Assembly (NCBI GenBank): GCA_002477755.1 | Contig: DLKD01000014.1 | Location: 1 to 64,000, forward strand | Direction of reading: 5' to 3' | From: Gordonia sp. UBA7599 | GTDB lineage: Bacteria; Actinomycetota; Actinomycetes; Mycobacteriales; Mycobacteriaceae | DNA: 64,000 nucleotides | Notes under the pieces: generated by a model | Told to the model about the DNA's origin: nothing | What the model saw: the letters and a program-made list of their open reading frames with translations, nothing else | The model's database searches: none | Translations under genes and position numbers: made by a program | Shown here: piece after piece, positions 54,745 through 63,111 of the stretch | Numbering within the stretch: the stretch's first letter is position 1 | Layout: each line of letters begins with the position of its first letter

Positions 54745-57700
54745 GTGACCACCGAGACTCAAAGCGCGGCCCCCGAGGTCGTCGACGTCCTGGCGTTGTC
54801 GCCGCTGCAGGAGGGCTTGTTCTCCCTTGCCGAGGTGGCCGGCGTCGACGGCCTGGACCTCTACAGCATGCAGTTCGTCACCGAGATCACCGGGCCGGTG
54901 CGCGAGAGCGTCCTGCGCGTGAGCCTTCAGACGATGTTGGATCGTCACCCCAACCTGCGGGTCTCGCTGTGGGACACCGGCGTGCCACATCCGGTGCAGA
55001 TCGTCCCGGCGTCGGTCGTGCTGCCCTGGCGCAGTGTCCGTGTCGATGGTGCCGAGTTCGATCGGCTCGTCGTCGACGAGCGGCTCAAGCGGTTCGACCT
55101 GCGCCGCGGCCCGTTGCTGCGCGCCGTGCTCGCGGAGCTGCCCGACGGTCGCTACCGGTTGCTGCTGACCGTGCATCACGTCCTCATGGACGGGTGGTCG
55201 TTGGCGCTGTTCTTCGGCGAGCTGCTCGCCGTCTACAACGCCGACGGCAGCGCCGAAGGGCTCGGCCCGGTTCGGCCCTACCGCAACTACATCGCCTGGC
55301 TCGGTCGCCAGGACCGGGCCGCCACGCTCGAGACGTGGTCGCGCGAACTGGCCGACGTCGAGCCGCTGCTGCTGGGCACGGGTGTCATTCCCGACGCGGA
55401 GCCCGCCCGTACCCGGCATGCGCTGTCGGCGGCTGAGACCGAGCGCTTCGTCGGTTGGGCGCGGCGCAACGGGCTCACCGTCAACACCGCCGTCGAGTTC
55501 GCGTGGGCGACGGTCCTGGGCCGGCTGACCGACCGGCGCGACGTGGTGTTCGGCACCACCGTCTCCGGGCGCCCCCAGGGTGTCGACGGCGTCGACGAGA
55601 TGGTCGGCCTGTTCATCAACACCGTGCCCGCCCGCGTCGACCTCGACGCCGAGGGCGCGGCGAGCGTCGTCGACCACTGCCGCGCGCTGCAGCGCGCATC
55701 GGCGCGCCAGCGCGACATCGCCTACCTGGGCCTGGCCGACATCGCCCGGGCCACCGGGCACTCGCCGTTGTTCGACACGCTGTTCGTGTTCGAGAACGCG
55801 CCGATCGGCGCGGCCACCCAGCCGGTCACCGCAGCCGACGGCGCTCGGTTCCTGCCGCTGGCGATGGAGAGCCTGTCGCATTACCCGCTGACTGTCGTGG
55901 CCTACCTCGTCGACGGTGAGCTCGTCGTCATCACCGAATCCCAGCCCGCTGCCCTCGGTGGCGTTGTGGCCGCCGACGTCGCGCGCCGAGTTCTGCAGGT
56001 CTGTCGCCAACTGCCCGACGCCGATGAACCGGACTCCCTGGACGTCCTGCTTCCGGAAGAGCACGCCCTCATCGGTGGCATGCCCCGGACGACCCAGTCG
56101 GGGTGGATTCCGGGCCCAGTCGGGGCGGATTCCGGGCCCACTCGGCGAGGTGCGGCGACCCACTCGGCGGATATTGGGGCCCAGTCGGCGGATACTGGCG
56201 CGCTCGACACCGTCCCTGCCGAGACCATCATCGAGGCTTTCGCCGCGGTGGTCGAGCGCAATCCGAACGCGACCGCCCTGGTCGCCGATGACGGCACGTG
56301 GACCTACGGCGAACTCCTCGCCGACGCCGCCCGTCTGGCCCACCTCCTTTCCGCCGAGTGGGCCCCAAAACCCCGCCGAGTGGGCCCCGAAACCCCGCCG
56401 ACTGGGCCCCAATTCCACCCCGACTGGGCCCTGAATCCACCCCGAGTGGGCCCTGAATCCACCCCCGCGGAGGCGGTGGTCGCCGTCGCATTGCCACGGT
56501 CGGGCCGCTCGGTCGTCGCGATCCTCGCGGCGCATCTGGCCGGCGCCGCTTACGTGCCCGTCGACCTCGCGCTGCCTCCCAATCGGATCGAGTTCCTGCT
56601 GTCGACGACCGACACCGCTGTCGTCCTGACGACCGCTGCCGACGCCGAGCGCTTCGCCGACCGCACCTGCCTCGTCGTCGACGATCCTGACGTGGTGTCG
56701 CGTCTAGCCGAGCAGCCCGCCACGGCGCCGACACCAGCGCTGCAATCCGAGAGCGCCGCCTACGTCATCTTCACCTCCGGTTCCACCGGCGAGCCCAAGG
56801 GCGTCGTCGGCACGCACGGCGCCGTCGCCAGCTACGCCGCCGATCACCGCGACCGCATGCTCGCCCCCGCGCAAGCTCGACTGGGCCGTCCGCTGCGGGT
56901 CGCGCACGCGTGGACGTTCAGTTTCGACGCCTCCTGGCAACCGCTCGCGGCGTTGCTCGACGGGCACGAACTGCACCTGTTCTCCGACGACCAGATGCGC
57001 GACGCGAGCCGACTCGTCGCCGGGTTGCGCGACGCTCAGATCGACATGATCGACACCACCCCGTCGATGTTCGCGCAGCTCGCCGCGGCCGGACTGGTCG
57101 GTGCGGGCTCGCAGGGGGTGAGCGTGCTGGCCCTGGGCGGCGAGGCGATCGGCCCCCAGCTGTGGGCACAGCTGGGTTCGCTGGAGACCACCGAGGTCCA
57201 CAACTGTTACGGACCCACCGAGACGACGGTCGAGGCCGCCGTCGCCCGCGTGGCCGACACCGCGACCCCGACCATCGGCCGCGCGACGCGGCGGATGCGC
57301 GCCGCCGTGCTCGACTCGCGGTTGCTCCCCACCCCCGTCGGCGTCGTCGGCGAGCTGTATCTGAGCGGCGCGCAGCTGACCCGCGGCTATCTCGGACGGC
57401 CCGGTCAGACCGCTACGCGATTCGTCGCCGACCCCGCACGACCGGGGCAGCGCATGTACCGCACCGGAGACCTCGTGCGGTGGAGCGGCGAGGGCAACCT
57501 CGAATTCGTCGGCCGCAGCGACGACCAGGTGAAAATCCGTGGCTACCGCATCGAACTGGGCGAGGTGGAGGCCGGACTGCGCCGTGTACCGGGCGTGCGC
57601 ACCGCCGCAGTGCTTGCCACGCCGCGGCCCACCGGGGCGGCTCTTGTCGGCTTCGTCGTCGGTGCCGAGGGGCCCGAACTCGACGCTGCGACGGTCCGCC

Positions 57701-59514
57701 GCGCATTGGGCCGACAGGTCCCCGCGCACATGGTGCCCGCACGGATCGTGTGCCTGCCGGCCCTGCCCATGATGAGCAACGGCAAACTCGACGCCAAGGC
57801 GCTGGCCGATTCCGCGGCCGCTGCCTTCGCCGACCACGTCGACGGTGAGAAGCCCGCGACCGACACCGAGCACGCCGTGGCCGCCGCGATCGCCGACATG
57901 CTCGGCACGGCGCCCGGCGTCACCGACGACCTCTTCGATTACGGCCTCGACAGCATCGTCGCGATGGCCGTCGTCAACGCCCTGCGAAACCAGGGGCACC
58001 GGATTGCGGCACGAGACATACTGGCGCACAGCACTATTCGTGATGCCGCTGCCGCCGTCGACCGAGCGGCCGCGATCGAGGCGGTCGTCGCCGCCCGCGA
58101 GTACGGGACCGTCGACCCGCTGCCCGTCGTCGAGTGGATGTACGAGTACGGCAACTACCGCCGGTTCACGCAGACCGCTCTGCTCGCCCTGCCTGCCACC
58201 GTTTCCGACGAGGAGTTGGTGTCGGTGCTGCAGGCCGTCATCGATGCCCACGACATGTTGCGCGCTACCGTCGTCGACGGTTCGGTCGTCACCCGCGCAC
58301 CGGGTGCGGTGGACGCGCATACGGTGCTCGCCGCGGCGTCGGGCCCGGACTTGGCGGCGCTGATCACCCCCGCCGCGCGGGCCGCCAACGACCGGATCGA
58401 CCCGGACACGGGCGCGATGCTCGCCGCGACCCGGTTGCGTGCCGGCGAGGCCACCGACATCGTCTTGCTCGCCATCCACCACATCGCCACCGACGCGGTG
58501 AGCTGGCAGGTGCTGTTCACCGACCTCTTCGAGGCCGGACTCGCTATCGCCGGCGGCGCCACCCCCGACGTGACACCCGAGTTCACCGACTACCGGCGCT
58601 GGTGCCGCCTGCTCACCGAGCGCGCGAACAGCACCGACGTCGACGCACAGCGCGACTACTGGCGCGACGTCGTCGCCGGGATCGACCCCGCCTTCGGATC
58701 GCGCAAGCCCGACCCGACCAGCGACACCTGGGCTTCGCTGGCGTCGGAGATCGCGCTGACCGAGCAGGACGTCACCGCCGCGGTCTTGGCGCGCATCGAC
58801 CGTCGCATCGGCATGCGGGAGTTCCTCCTCGCGGCGCTGACGGTCACGCTGACCTCGTGGCGCACTCGGCGCGGCGATGACCCGACCGGCGGTGCCTTCA
58901 TCGCACTGGAGGGCCATGGCCGCGAGGACCACGTCCTCGGTTCCGACGATTCGCTGGTCGATACCGCCCGCACTCTGGGCTGGTTCACGACCGTCTTCCC
59001 GGTGCGTCTCGGCGCGGGGGACGACTGGGTCGATCTGGACCGGTTGCGCGCGCAGCCGTCGCTGGCGGTCGAGGTGATCGACGCCGTTGCCGATCGTGTC
59101 GCCGCTATCCCGAACACCGGCATGGATTTCGGTCTGCTCAAGTACACGGCGTCCGACGAGGTGCTTCGCGCCGCCGAGGAACCGCAGGTCGAGTTCAATT
59201 ACCTGGGCCGCTTCGACCTGGGCGTGCCCGGCGGCGGATTCGACGCCGGTGACCCTGCGTGGGCACCGGTCACCGATCTCGCACTCAACGAGCACCTGCC
59301 GATCGACCCCGAGCCCGACCTGCCGCTGCGCTACACACTCGACGTCGTGTCGGTGGTGCGGGCGACCGCCGACGGTCCGCAGCTGGTCACCAACTGGCGG
59401 TACGGGTCTGACCTGCTCGACGCGGCGCAGGCCCGCGAACTGGCCGACTTGTGGCTCGCCGTCGTGACGGAGCTAGTCCGCGGCTGGGGTGCCGACGACG
59501 AAGCTGCCGACTAG
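54745..59514 (+). CDS. mbtF: siderophore NRPS: C-A-PCP-E
   Basis: The protein of about 1589 residues has a condensation domain (HHVLMDGWS near 142), an A domain (VIFTSGSTGEPKGVV, FSFDASWQPLAALLDG, YGPTETTVEAAV, YRTGDLVRWSGEG, SNGKLDAKAL), a PCP (LFDYGLDSIVAMAV near 1061) and a terminal epimerisation-type domain (HHIATDAVSWQVL near 1245, ALEGHGRE, GWFTTVFPVRL, FNYLGRFDLG). No thioesterase is present, so release may be by cyclisation as for the caprolactam end of mycobactin. A GTG at 54745 shares a base with the mbtE stop and has GGAAGG ten bases upstream; a GTG at 54727 is possible. Two 22-bp repeat arrays insert about 36 residues each around A1. The 3' end overlaps the SagB gene by 42 bases. 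Confidence 0.9.
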   Translation: MTTETQSAAPEVVDVLALSPLQEGLFSLAEVAGVDGLDLYSMQFVTEITGPVRESVLRVSLQTMLDRHPNLRVSLWDTGVPHPVQIVPASVVLPWRSVRVDGAEFDRLVVDERLKRFDLRRGPLLRAVLAELPDGRYRLLLTVHHVLMDGWSLALFFGELLAVYNADGSAEGLGPVRPYRNYIAWLGRQDRAATLETWSRELADVEPLLLGTGVIPDAEPARTRHALSAAETERFVGWARRNGLTVNTAVEFAWATVLGRLTDRRDVVFGTTVSGRPQGVDGVDEMVGLFINTVPARVDLDAEGAASVVDHCRALQRASARQRDIAYLGLADIARATGHSPLFDTLFVFENAPIGAATQPVTAADGARFLPLAMESLSHYPLTVVAYLVDGELVVITESQPAALGGVVAADVARRVLQVCRQLPDADEPDSLDVLLPEEHALIGGMPRTTQSGWIPGPVGADSGPTRRGAATHSADIGAQSADTGALDTVPAETIIEAFAAVVERNPNATALVADDGTWTYGELLADAARLAHLLSAEWAPKPRRVGPETPPTGPQFHPDWALNPPRVGPESTPAEAVVAVALPRSGRSVVAILAAHLAGAAYVPVDLALPPNRIEFLLSTTDTAVVLTTAADAERFADRTCLVVDDPDVVSRLAEQPATAPTPALQSESAAYVIFTSGSTGEPKGVVGTHGAVASYAADHRDRMLAPAQARLGRPLRVAHAWTFSFDASWQPLAALLDGHELHLFSDDQMRDASRLVAGLRDAQIDMIDTTPSMFAQLAAAGLVGAGSQGVSVLALGGEAIGPQLWAQLGSLETTEVHNCYGPTETTVEAAVARVADTATPTIGRATRRMRAAVLDSRLLPTPVGVVGELYLSGAQLTRGYLGRPGQTATRFVADPARPGQRMYRTGDLVRWSGEGNLEFVGRSDDQVKIRGYRIELGEVEAGLRRVPGVRTAAVLATPRPTGAALVGFVVGAEGPELDAATVRRALGRQVPAHMVPARIVCLPALPMMSNGKLDAKALADSAAAAFADHVDGEKPATDTEHAVAAAIADMLGTAPGVTDDLFDYGLDSIVAMAVVNALRNQGHRIAARDILAHSTIRDAAAAVDRAAAIEAVVAAREYGTVDPLPVVEWMYEYGNYRRFTQTALLALPATVSDEELVSVLQAVIDAHDMLRATVVDGSVVTRAPGAVDAHTVLAAASGPDLAALITPAARAANDRIDPDTGAMLAATRLRAGEATDIVLLAIHHIATDAVSWQVLFTDLFEAGLAIAGGATPDVTPEFTDYRRWCRLLTERANSTDVDAQRDYWRDVVAGIDPAFGSRKPDPTSDTWASLASEIALTEQDVTAAVLARIDRRIGMREFLLAALTVTLTSWRTRRGDDPTGGAFIALEGHGREDHVLGSDDSLVDTARTLGWFTTVFPVRLGAGDDWVDLDRLRAQPSLAVEVIDAVADRVAAIPNTGMDFGLLKYTASDEVLRAAEEPQVEFNYLGRFDLGVPGGGFDAGDPAWAPVTDLALNEHLPIDPEPDLPLRYTLDVVSVVRATADGPQLVTNWRYGSDLLDAAQARELADLWLAVVTELVRGWGADDEAAD
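56093..56200 (+). repeat. 22-bp repeat array 1 in mbtF (C-A linker)
   Basis: Five units of 21-22 bases with core CCCAGTCGGGGCGGATTCC occupy exactly 108 bases (36 codons) between the condensation and adenylation domains. Units four and five are 21 bases long. The array is the reverse complement family of array 2. Confidence 0.85.
56351..56466 (-). repeat. 22-bp repeat array 2 in mbtF (inside A domain)
   Basis: The same family in opposite orientation: GAGTGGGCCC or GACTGGGCCC recurs every 22 bases at 56356, 56378, 56400, 56422 and 56444. It codes for PRRVGPETPPTGP-like repeats in place of the short loop between the A2 strand (LAHLL) and VAVALPRSG. Confidence 0.85.
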
Positions 59515-60768
59515 GCACTCGTCGAGTTCGTCGCGTCCGGTGGCGGCGGCGAAGGCCGCAGTGTCGCCGTAGCCCTGGGCGACGCCGCCCAGGCCCATCG
59601 CGGTGGCGATCAGGTACAGCGACTGAGTGAGGATCCCGGCGTGCTTGAGGATCACCGCGTACGGCATCTGCTCGTAGGTCCACATCATCCGCCCGACACG
59701 GGCGGCCAGCACGAACAGCACCTGCGGCTGCTTGCCGTCGGCCAGGGTCAGTGCCGCCGGTTCCAAGAGTCGCTGCACCGCGGGGTCGTCGATGTCGGCC
59801 ACCGGTTCCAGGGTGTGGGCGGCGGAGTCGTAGTGGTACATCCCCGGGGCGACGCCCTCGGCCACGCGCACGATCGGGTACACCTCGAGTTCGTACAGCG
59901 AACCGCCCGACGGATAGGGCTTGCTCGGCAGGCCCTCGCGCACCGATGCGCGGGTTCGCGCGCTGCGGTAGAGCAGTTCGCCGAGCGCGGCCAGCGTCGG
60001 CGGATGGTCGTCGTCGAACTCTCGCACCGAACGTCGGTCCTCGACCGCGGCGGTCAATGACATGTCGCCGGTCCGCAGGGCGTCGAGGTCGGGGGTGCGC
60101 AGGGCGACGGCCTCGCCCGGGTAGGGCGCCGGCGCCTCGGGCACCGGGTCAAAGCGGCCGTCGGCCCAGCGCGTCGGGCCGAAGTGCGCCCAACTGGTCG
60201 TGCGGTCGCCGACGGTGCTGCGCCGGTGGAACCACAGCTCATGCGGACCCCAGGCTGCGGTGGCGAACTCGGTGTTCTCGTCGTCGACGACGGCGTGCCC
60301 GGTCCACACCAGGTCGGTCCAGAACTGGGCCGGCGCGTTGTCGCTCAAGCCGAGCAGCGGCGCGAGGAGTGCGGGGTCGGTGATCTCGACGTCGCACCAG
60401 GCTCGGGGCGATTCCAGCACCGCAGCGCCGTCGACCTGTCGCAGCACGCTGAACTTGGACAGGTGCGCTGTGGCGACGCCGACGGTCGGTCGCGGTGACG
60501 GTGCGGCGCGGAACGGCCGCAGCGTGTACGCCTCATCGATCGCCAGGGTCACCGCACCCGCGCCCAGCAGATGCGCCAGCACCGCGGCCACGTCGGCGGG
60601 CGGGTCGGCGGAGAAGCGGATCGGCCCGGCGTTGAGCGCTCGCAGCGCCGCCATCGGTTTGGGCGACAGGCCCTCGAGCCGGGTCTTGCTGGGCAGGATG
60701 ACCGCGGTGTCCGCGCCGGCCAGCAGGCACTTCACCCCCGGTGCGAGGGTGTAGGTGAGCGTCGCCAC
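59473..60768 (-). CDS. SagB-type nitroreductase-fold oxidase, probable azoline oxidase
   Basis: The 431-residue protein is a SagB/ThcOx-family flavoenzyme: the C-terminal half has TAAVEDRRSVREFDDDHPPTLAALGELLYRSARTR, YPSGGSLYELEVYPIV, GMYHYDSAAHTLEPV and GGVAQGYGDTAAFAAATGRDELDECLVGSFVVGTP. The N-terminal half is a docking-like domain with YTLRPFR and DLVWTGHAVVD. Such enzymes oxidise azoline rings to azoles. Beside an MbtB with a cyclisation domain, oxidation of a phenyloxazoline or thiazoline to the aromatic ring (as in nocobactin) is the likely role. GTG start at 60766-60768, ten bases after the propeller gene stop, so it shares that iron-regulated operon. It overlaps mbtF tail-to-tail by 42 bases. 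Confidence 0.85.
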   Translation of the reverse strand: MATLTYTLAPGVKCLLAGADTAVILPSKTRLEGLSPKPMAALRALNAGPIRFSADPPADVAAVLAHLLGAGAVTLAIDEAYTLRPFRAAPSPRPTVGVATAHLSKFSVLRQVDGAAVLESPRAWCDVEITDPALLAPLLGLSDNAPAQFWTDLVWTGHAVVDDENTEFATAAWGPHELWFHRRSTVGDRTTSWAHFGPTRWADGRFDPVPEAPAPYPGEAVALRTPDLDALRTGDMSLTAAVEDRRSVREFDDDHPPTLAALGELLYRSARTRASVREGLPSKPYPSGGSLYELEVYPIVRVAEGVAPGMYHYDSAAHTLEPVADIDDPAVQRLLEPAALTLADGKQPQVLFVLAARVGRMMWTYEQMPYAVILKHAGILTQSLYLIATAMGLGGVAQGYGDTAAFAAATGRDELDECLVGSFVVGTPAAD

Positions 60769-60777
60769 GATCCGGGG

Positions 60778-61887
60778 CTACCGGGGCGTGAGGATCGTCA
60801 GGTTCTTGCCGATGTGCTGCGTGCCGTAGACGATGCCGGTGGCCTGGTCGACGGCGATGGTGTGGATCGCCACGCCCGTCGGAACCGTGGTCAGGATCGC
60901 GCCCGAGTCGGCGTTGTAGACGGTGATCGTCTTGCGTTGCAGGTTGGCCGAGTAGACCAGGCGGCGCTTGGCGTCGATCGCCAGCTTCGACGGCGATGTC
61001 TTGGTATCGATAGTCTTCACGATCCGCAGCGACACCGGGTCGATGATCGAGATCTTGCCGGTGTCGAAGCTGTTGGCCCAGATGCGGCCGGTCGTGGGGT
61101 CGACCTTCGCGCGCGAATTCGACGGGGTGGCGATCTTCTTGATTACGCGGTTGGTGCGTAGGTCGATGACAGCGACAAAGTTGTTCTTCTTCGCGTCGTA
61201 ATCGGCGTTGCCGACGTAGAGACGGTTGCGCGAGGCGTCGATGTCGGGGAAGGACGCCTTGTAAAGGTTGGGGATCTCACCGACGAGACGCCCGCCCGAC
61301 GACACGATCGCGACCTTGTTGGTTCCGTTGAGGCCGACGTAGAACTTGCCGGTGGCCGGGTCGGCGACCGCGCCCATCGGGTGCGACGTGGGCAGTGCGA
61401 TCAGGTTGCGCGGGCTCACGGCCTTGGCGTCCATGCTGAACACGGTGATGCCGCTGGCGTGGGCGTTGGTGACCAGGACGCGGCTGCGCTTGGGATCGAT
61501 GGCCAGGCCGTCGGGCACCTGCTGCACCGGGAGTACCTCGGTGGTCCCGAACATCATCCGGCCGCCCGGCTGGTTGGAAAGGTCGATGCTGCGGACCGGG
61601 GTCTTGGTGACGGTGCTGAACACTTCGACCTTCGGGCGCACCGGGTCGGGCGACGGGATGAAGTCCTTACCGGTGGTGCGCAGCGAGTCGTTGTTGTCGG
61701 CGATGAACAGCTGTTTGCGGCCCGCATCGAGGGCGAGTTCACCGCCGCTGGACACACCGGCGGGAACCGCGGTGACGGTGTAGGACGGTGCCGCCGAAGC
61801 GGTTCCGGGGACGGCGATGGCAGCAGACACGACGAGAGCGGCGGCGGCGCTCGCGGCGCGCGTCCAGCCCAGGGGAGTCAGGTTCAT
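60778..61887 (-). CDS. secreted YncE-like beta-propeller protein, iron-regulated
   Basis: The 369-residue protein has a Sec signal peptide (MNLTPLGWTRAASAAAALVVSAAIAVPGTASA, cut about residue 32) and then seven or so blades of the YncE/40-residue NHL-like type: GELALDAGRKQLFIADN, DGLAIDPKRSRVLVTNAHASGITVF, MGAVADPATGKFYVGLNGTNKVAIV, DIDASRNRLYVGNADYD, AKVDPTTGRIWANSFDTGKISIIDP, LAIDAKRRLVYSANLQ, IAVDQATGIVYGTQHIGKN. Fe-repressed YncE relatives exist in other bacteria without a firm role. The iron box at 61887-61900 overlaps the ATG. A part in siderophore handling outside the cytosol is inferred. Confidence 0.82.
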   Translation of the reverse strand: MNLTPLGWTRAASAAAALVVSAAIAVPGTASAAPSYTVTAVPAGVSSGGELALDAGRKQLFIADNNDSLRTTGKDFIPSPDPVRPKVEVFSTVTKTPVRSIDLSNQPGGRMMFGTTEVLPVQQVPDGLAIDPKRSRVLVTNAHASGITVFSMDAKAVSPRNLIALPTSHPMGAVADPATGKFYVGLNGTNKVAIVSSGGRLVGEIPNLYKASFPDIDASRNRLYVGNADYDAKKNNFVAVIDLRTNRVIKKIATPSNSRAKVDPTTGRIWANSFDTGKISIIDPVSLRIVKTIDTKTSPSKLAIDAKRRLVYSANLQRKTITVYNADSGAILTTVPTGVAIHTIAVDQATGIVYGTQHIGKNLTILTPR

Positions 61888-61900
61888 AAGGCAAGCCTAA
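61887..61900 (-). promoter_or_regulatory. iron box overlapping the start of the propeller gene
   Basis: TAAGGCAAGCCTAA differs from the mbtA box at 37021 by one base. Its edge touches the ATG (61885-61887), so the mRNA has a very short or no leader, or the start lies further in. Confidence 0.75.
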
Positions 61901-61940
61901 CCCACGGGATATCCGCCGGTCGTACGGGGTGCGGGGAGCC

Positions 61941-63074
61941 TCAGTCGACGAGTTCGAGGATCGTCGCGTTGGCCATCCCACCGGCCTCGCACATGGTTTG
62001 CAGGCCGTAGCGGATGCCGTTGTCGCGCATGTGGTGAACCAGCCGGGTCATGAGGATCGCACCGGACCCGCCGAGCGGATGCCCGACGGCGATCGCCCCG
62101 CCGAGCGGGTTCAGCACGTCATCGCTCGCGCCGGTCTCGGCCTGCCAGGCCATGGGCACGGGGGCGAATGCCTCGTTCACCTCGAAGGCGCCGATGTCGG
62201 CGATCGACAGTCCGGAGCGTTGCAGTGCCTTCTGCGTCGCGGGGATCGGGCCGGTCAGCATGATGACGGGGTCATCGGCGGCGAGGACCGCGGTGTGGAC
62301 CCGCGCGATCGGCGTCCAGCCCTGCTGCTTGGCGTACTCGGAGCTCGTGATGAGCAGACCGGCCGCACCGTCGGAGATCTGCGACGAGTTGCCCGCGGTG
62401 ATCACACCGTTCTCGTCGAACGCGGTCTTCAAGCCGGCGAGCGTCTCGACCGTAGTGGTGCGGCGCAGCCCCTCGTCGAAGGCGAGTTCGTTGAGTTTCA
62501 CCAGCTGGCTGTCGAAGGCACCGGCGTCGGCGGCCGCGGCGGTGCGCTCGTGGCTGCGTGCGGAGTATTCGTCGACCTGTGTGCGCGACATGCCCCAGCG
62601 GCTGGCGATCATCTCCGCACCGACGCCCTGGTTGAACGTGTCGACGCCGAACCGGTCCAGGACCGACGGCGGGTAGGGCACCCCGGCGGCGCGCGCCGAG
62701 CCCATCGGGACCCGCGACATGGATTCAACACCGCCGGCGATGGCGACCTCGTATTGGCCGGAGATAACGCCCGCGGCCGCGAAGTGCACCGCCTGCTGCG
62801 CCGAGCCGCACCGCCGGTCGACGACGGTGGCCGGGACCGTCTGCGGCCAATCCGCCGCGAGGACGGCCAGGCGTCCGACGCTGCCCGACTGGTCGCCGAC
62901 CTGGCTGACGCAGCCCCACACGACGTCGTCGATGGTGGCGGGGTCGAATCCGGTGCGCTGCGCCAAGGCGCTCAACACCGTGGCCGACAGGTCGACCGGG
63001 TGTACGTCGGCCAGCGAGCCGTTCCGCTTGCCGATCGGAGTCCGGACGGCGTCGACGATGACTGCATCTCTCAT
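61941..63074 (-). CDS. thiolase (acetyl-CoA acyltransferase)
   Basis: The 377-residue protein is a thiolase, which cleaves or forms beta-ketoacyl-CoA in fatty-acid breakdown. Motifs: MRDAVIVDAVRTPIGKRNG at the N-terminus, VVDRRCGSAQQAVHFAA (catalytic Cys about residue 87), AGGVESMSRVPMGS, AGNSSQISDGAAGLLI, FEVNEAFAPVPMAW, GGAIAVGHPLGGSGA (His) and CEAGGMANATILELV (second Cys). The ATG at 63072-63074 fits the family start; the 44 residues upstream are out of character. It is 37 bases past a thioesterase gene on the same strand, possibly one operon. The position beyond the propeller gene suggests no link to the siderophore. Confidence 0.93.
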   Translation of the reverse strand: MRDAVIVDAVRTPIGKRNGSLADVHPVDLSATVLSALAQRTGFDPATIDDVVWGCVSQVGDQSGSVGRLAVLAADWPQTVPATVVDRRCGSAQQAVHFAAAGVISGQYEVAIAGGVESMSRVPMGSARAAGVPYPPSVLDRFGVDTFNQGVGAEMIASRWGMSRTQVDEYSARSHERTAAAADAGAFDSQLVKLNELAFDEGLRRTTTVETLAGLKTAFDENGVITAGNSSQISDGAAGLLITSSEYAKQQGWTPIARVHTAVLAADDPVIMLTGPIPATQKALQRSGLSIADIGAFEVNEAFAPVPMAWQAETGASDDVLNPLGGAIAVGHPLGGSGAILMTRLVHHMRDNGIRYGLQTMCEAGGMANATILELVD

Positions 63075-63111
63075 GATCGTCATTGTGGCAGTTGGTTGGC
63101 GCGGCACCCGC

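Larger units (their letters stand above)
49330..54745 (+). pseudogene. mbtE: siderophore NRPS C-A-PCP-C-(A remnant)-PCP, frameshifted
   Basis: The first frame (49330-52959) encodes C (HHICVDDAS near residue 171), A (VIYTSGSTGVPKGVA, SFDASVFELFHSL, YRTGDLARRRADG, VHGKLDRDAL), PCP (FFDLGGHSLLAARL) and the start of a second C domain after a DFG repeat linker. In that domain the frame breaks: IETAALSAV is followed in another frame by LSDVANHHESLRTTF, which continues to TAG at 54743-54745 through HHMVIDHGS, a truncated A-like stretch and a PCP (FFAVGGDSVISLQ). Restoring two bases (GCGGTTGAG to GCGGCGTTGAG, near 52875) gives one protein of about 1805 residues, near the size of M. tuberculosis MbtE (about 1680). 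It would add an N-hydroxy amino acid. Pseudogene versus sequencing error cannot be decided here. Confidence 0.85.

Noticed and set aside
56093..56466. A CRISPR array
   Set aside because: The 22-bp units are adjacent without unique spacers, remain in frame with the NRPS, and no cas gene is present.
56704..59295. An 863-residue open frame antisense to mbtF
   Set aside because: Low-complexity composition and complete overlap with the NRPS make it a shadow.
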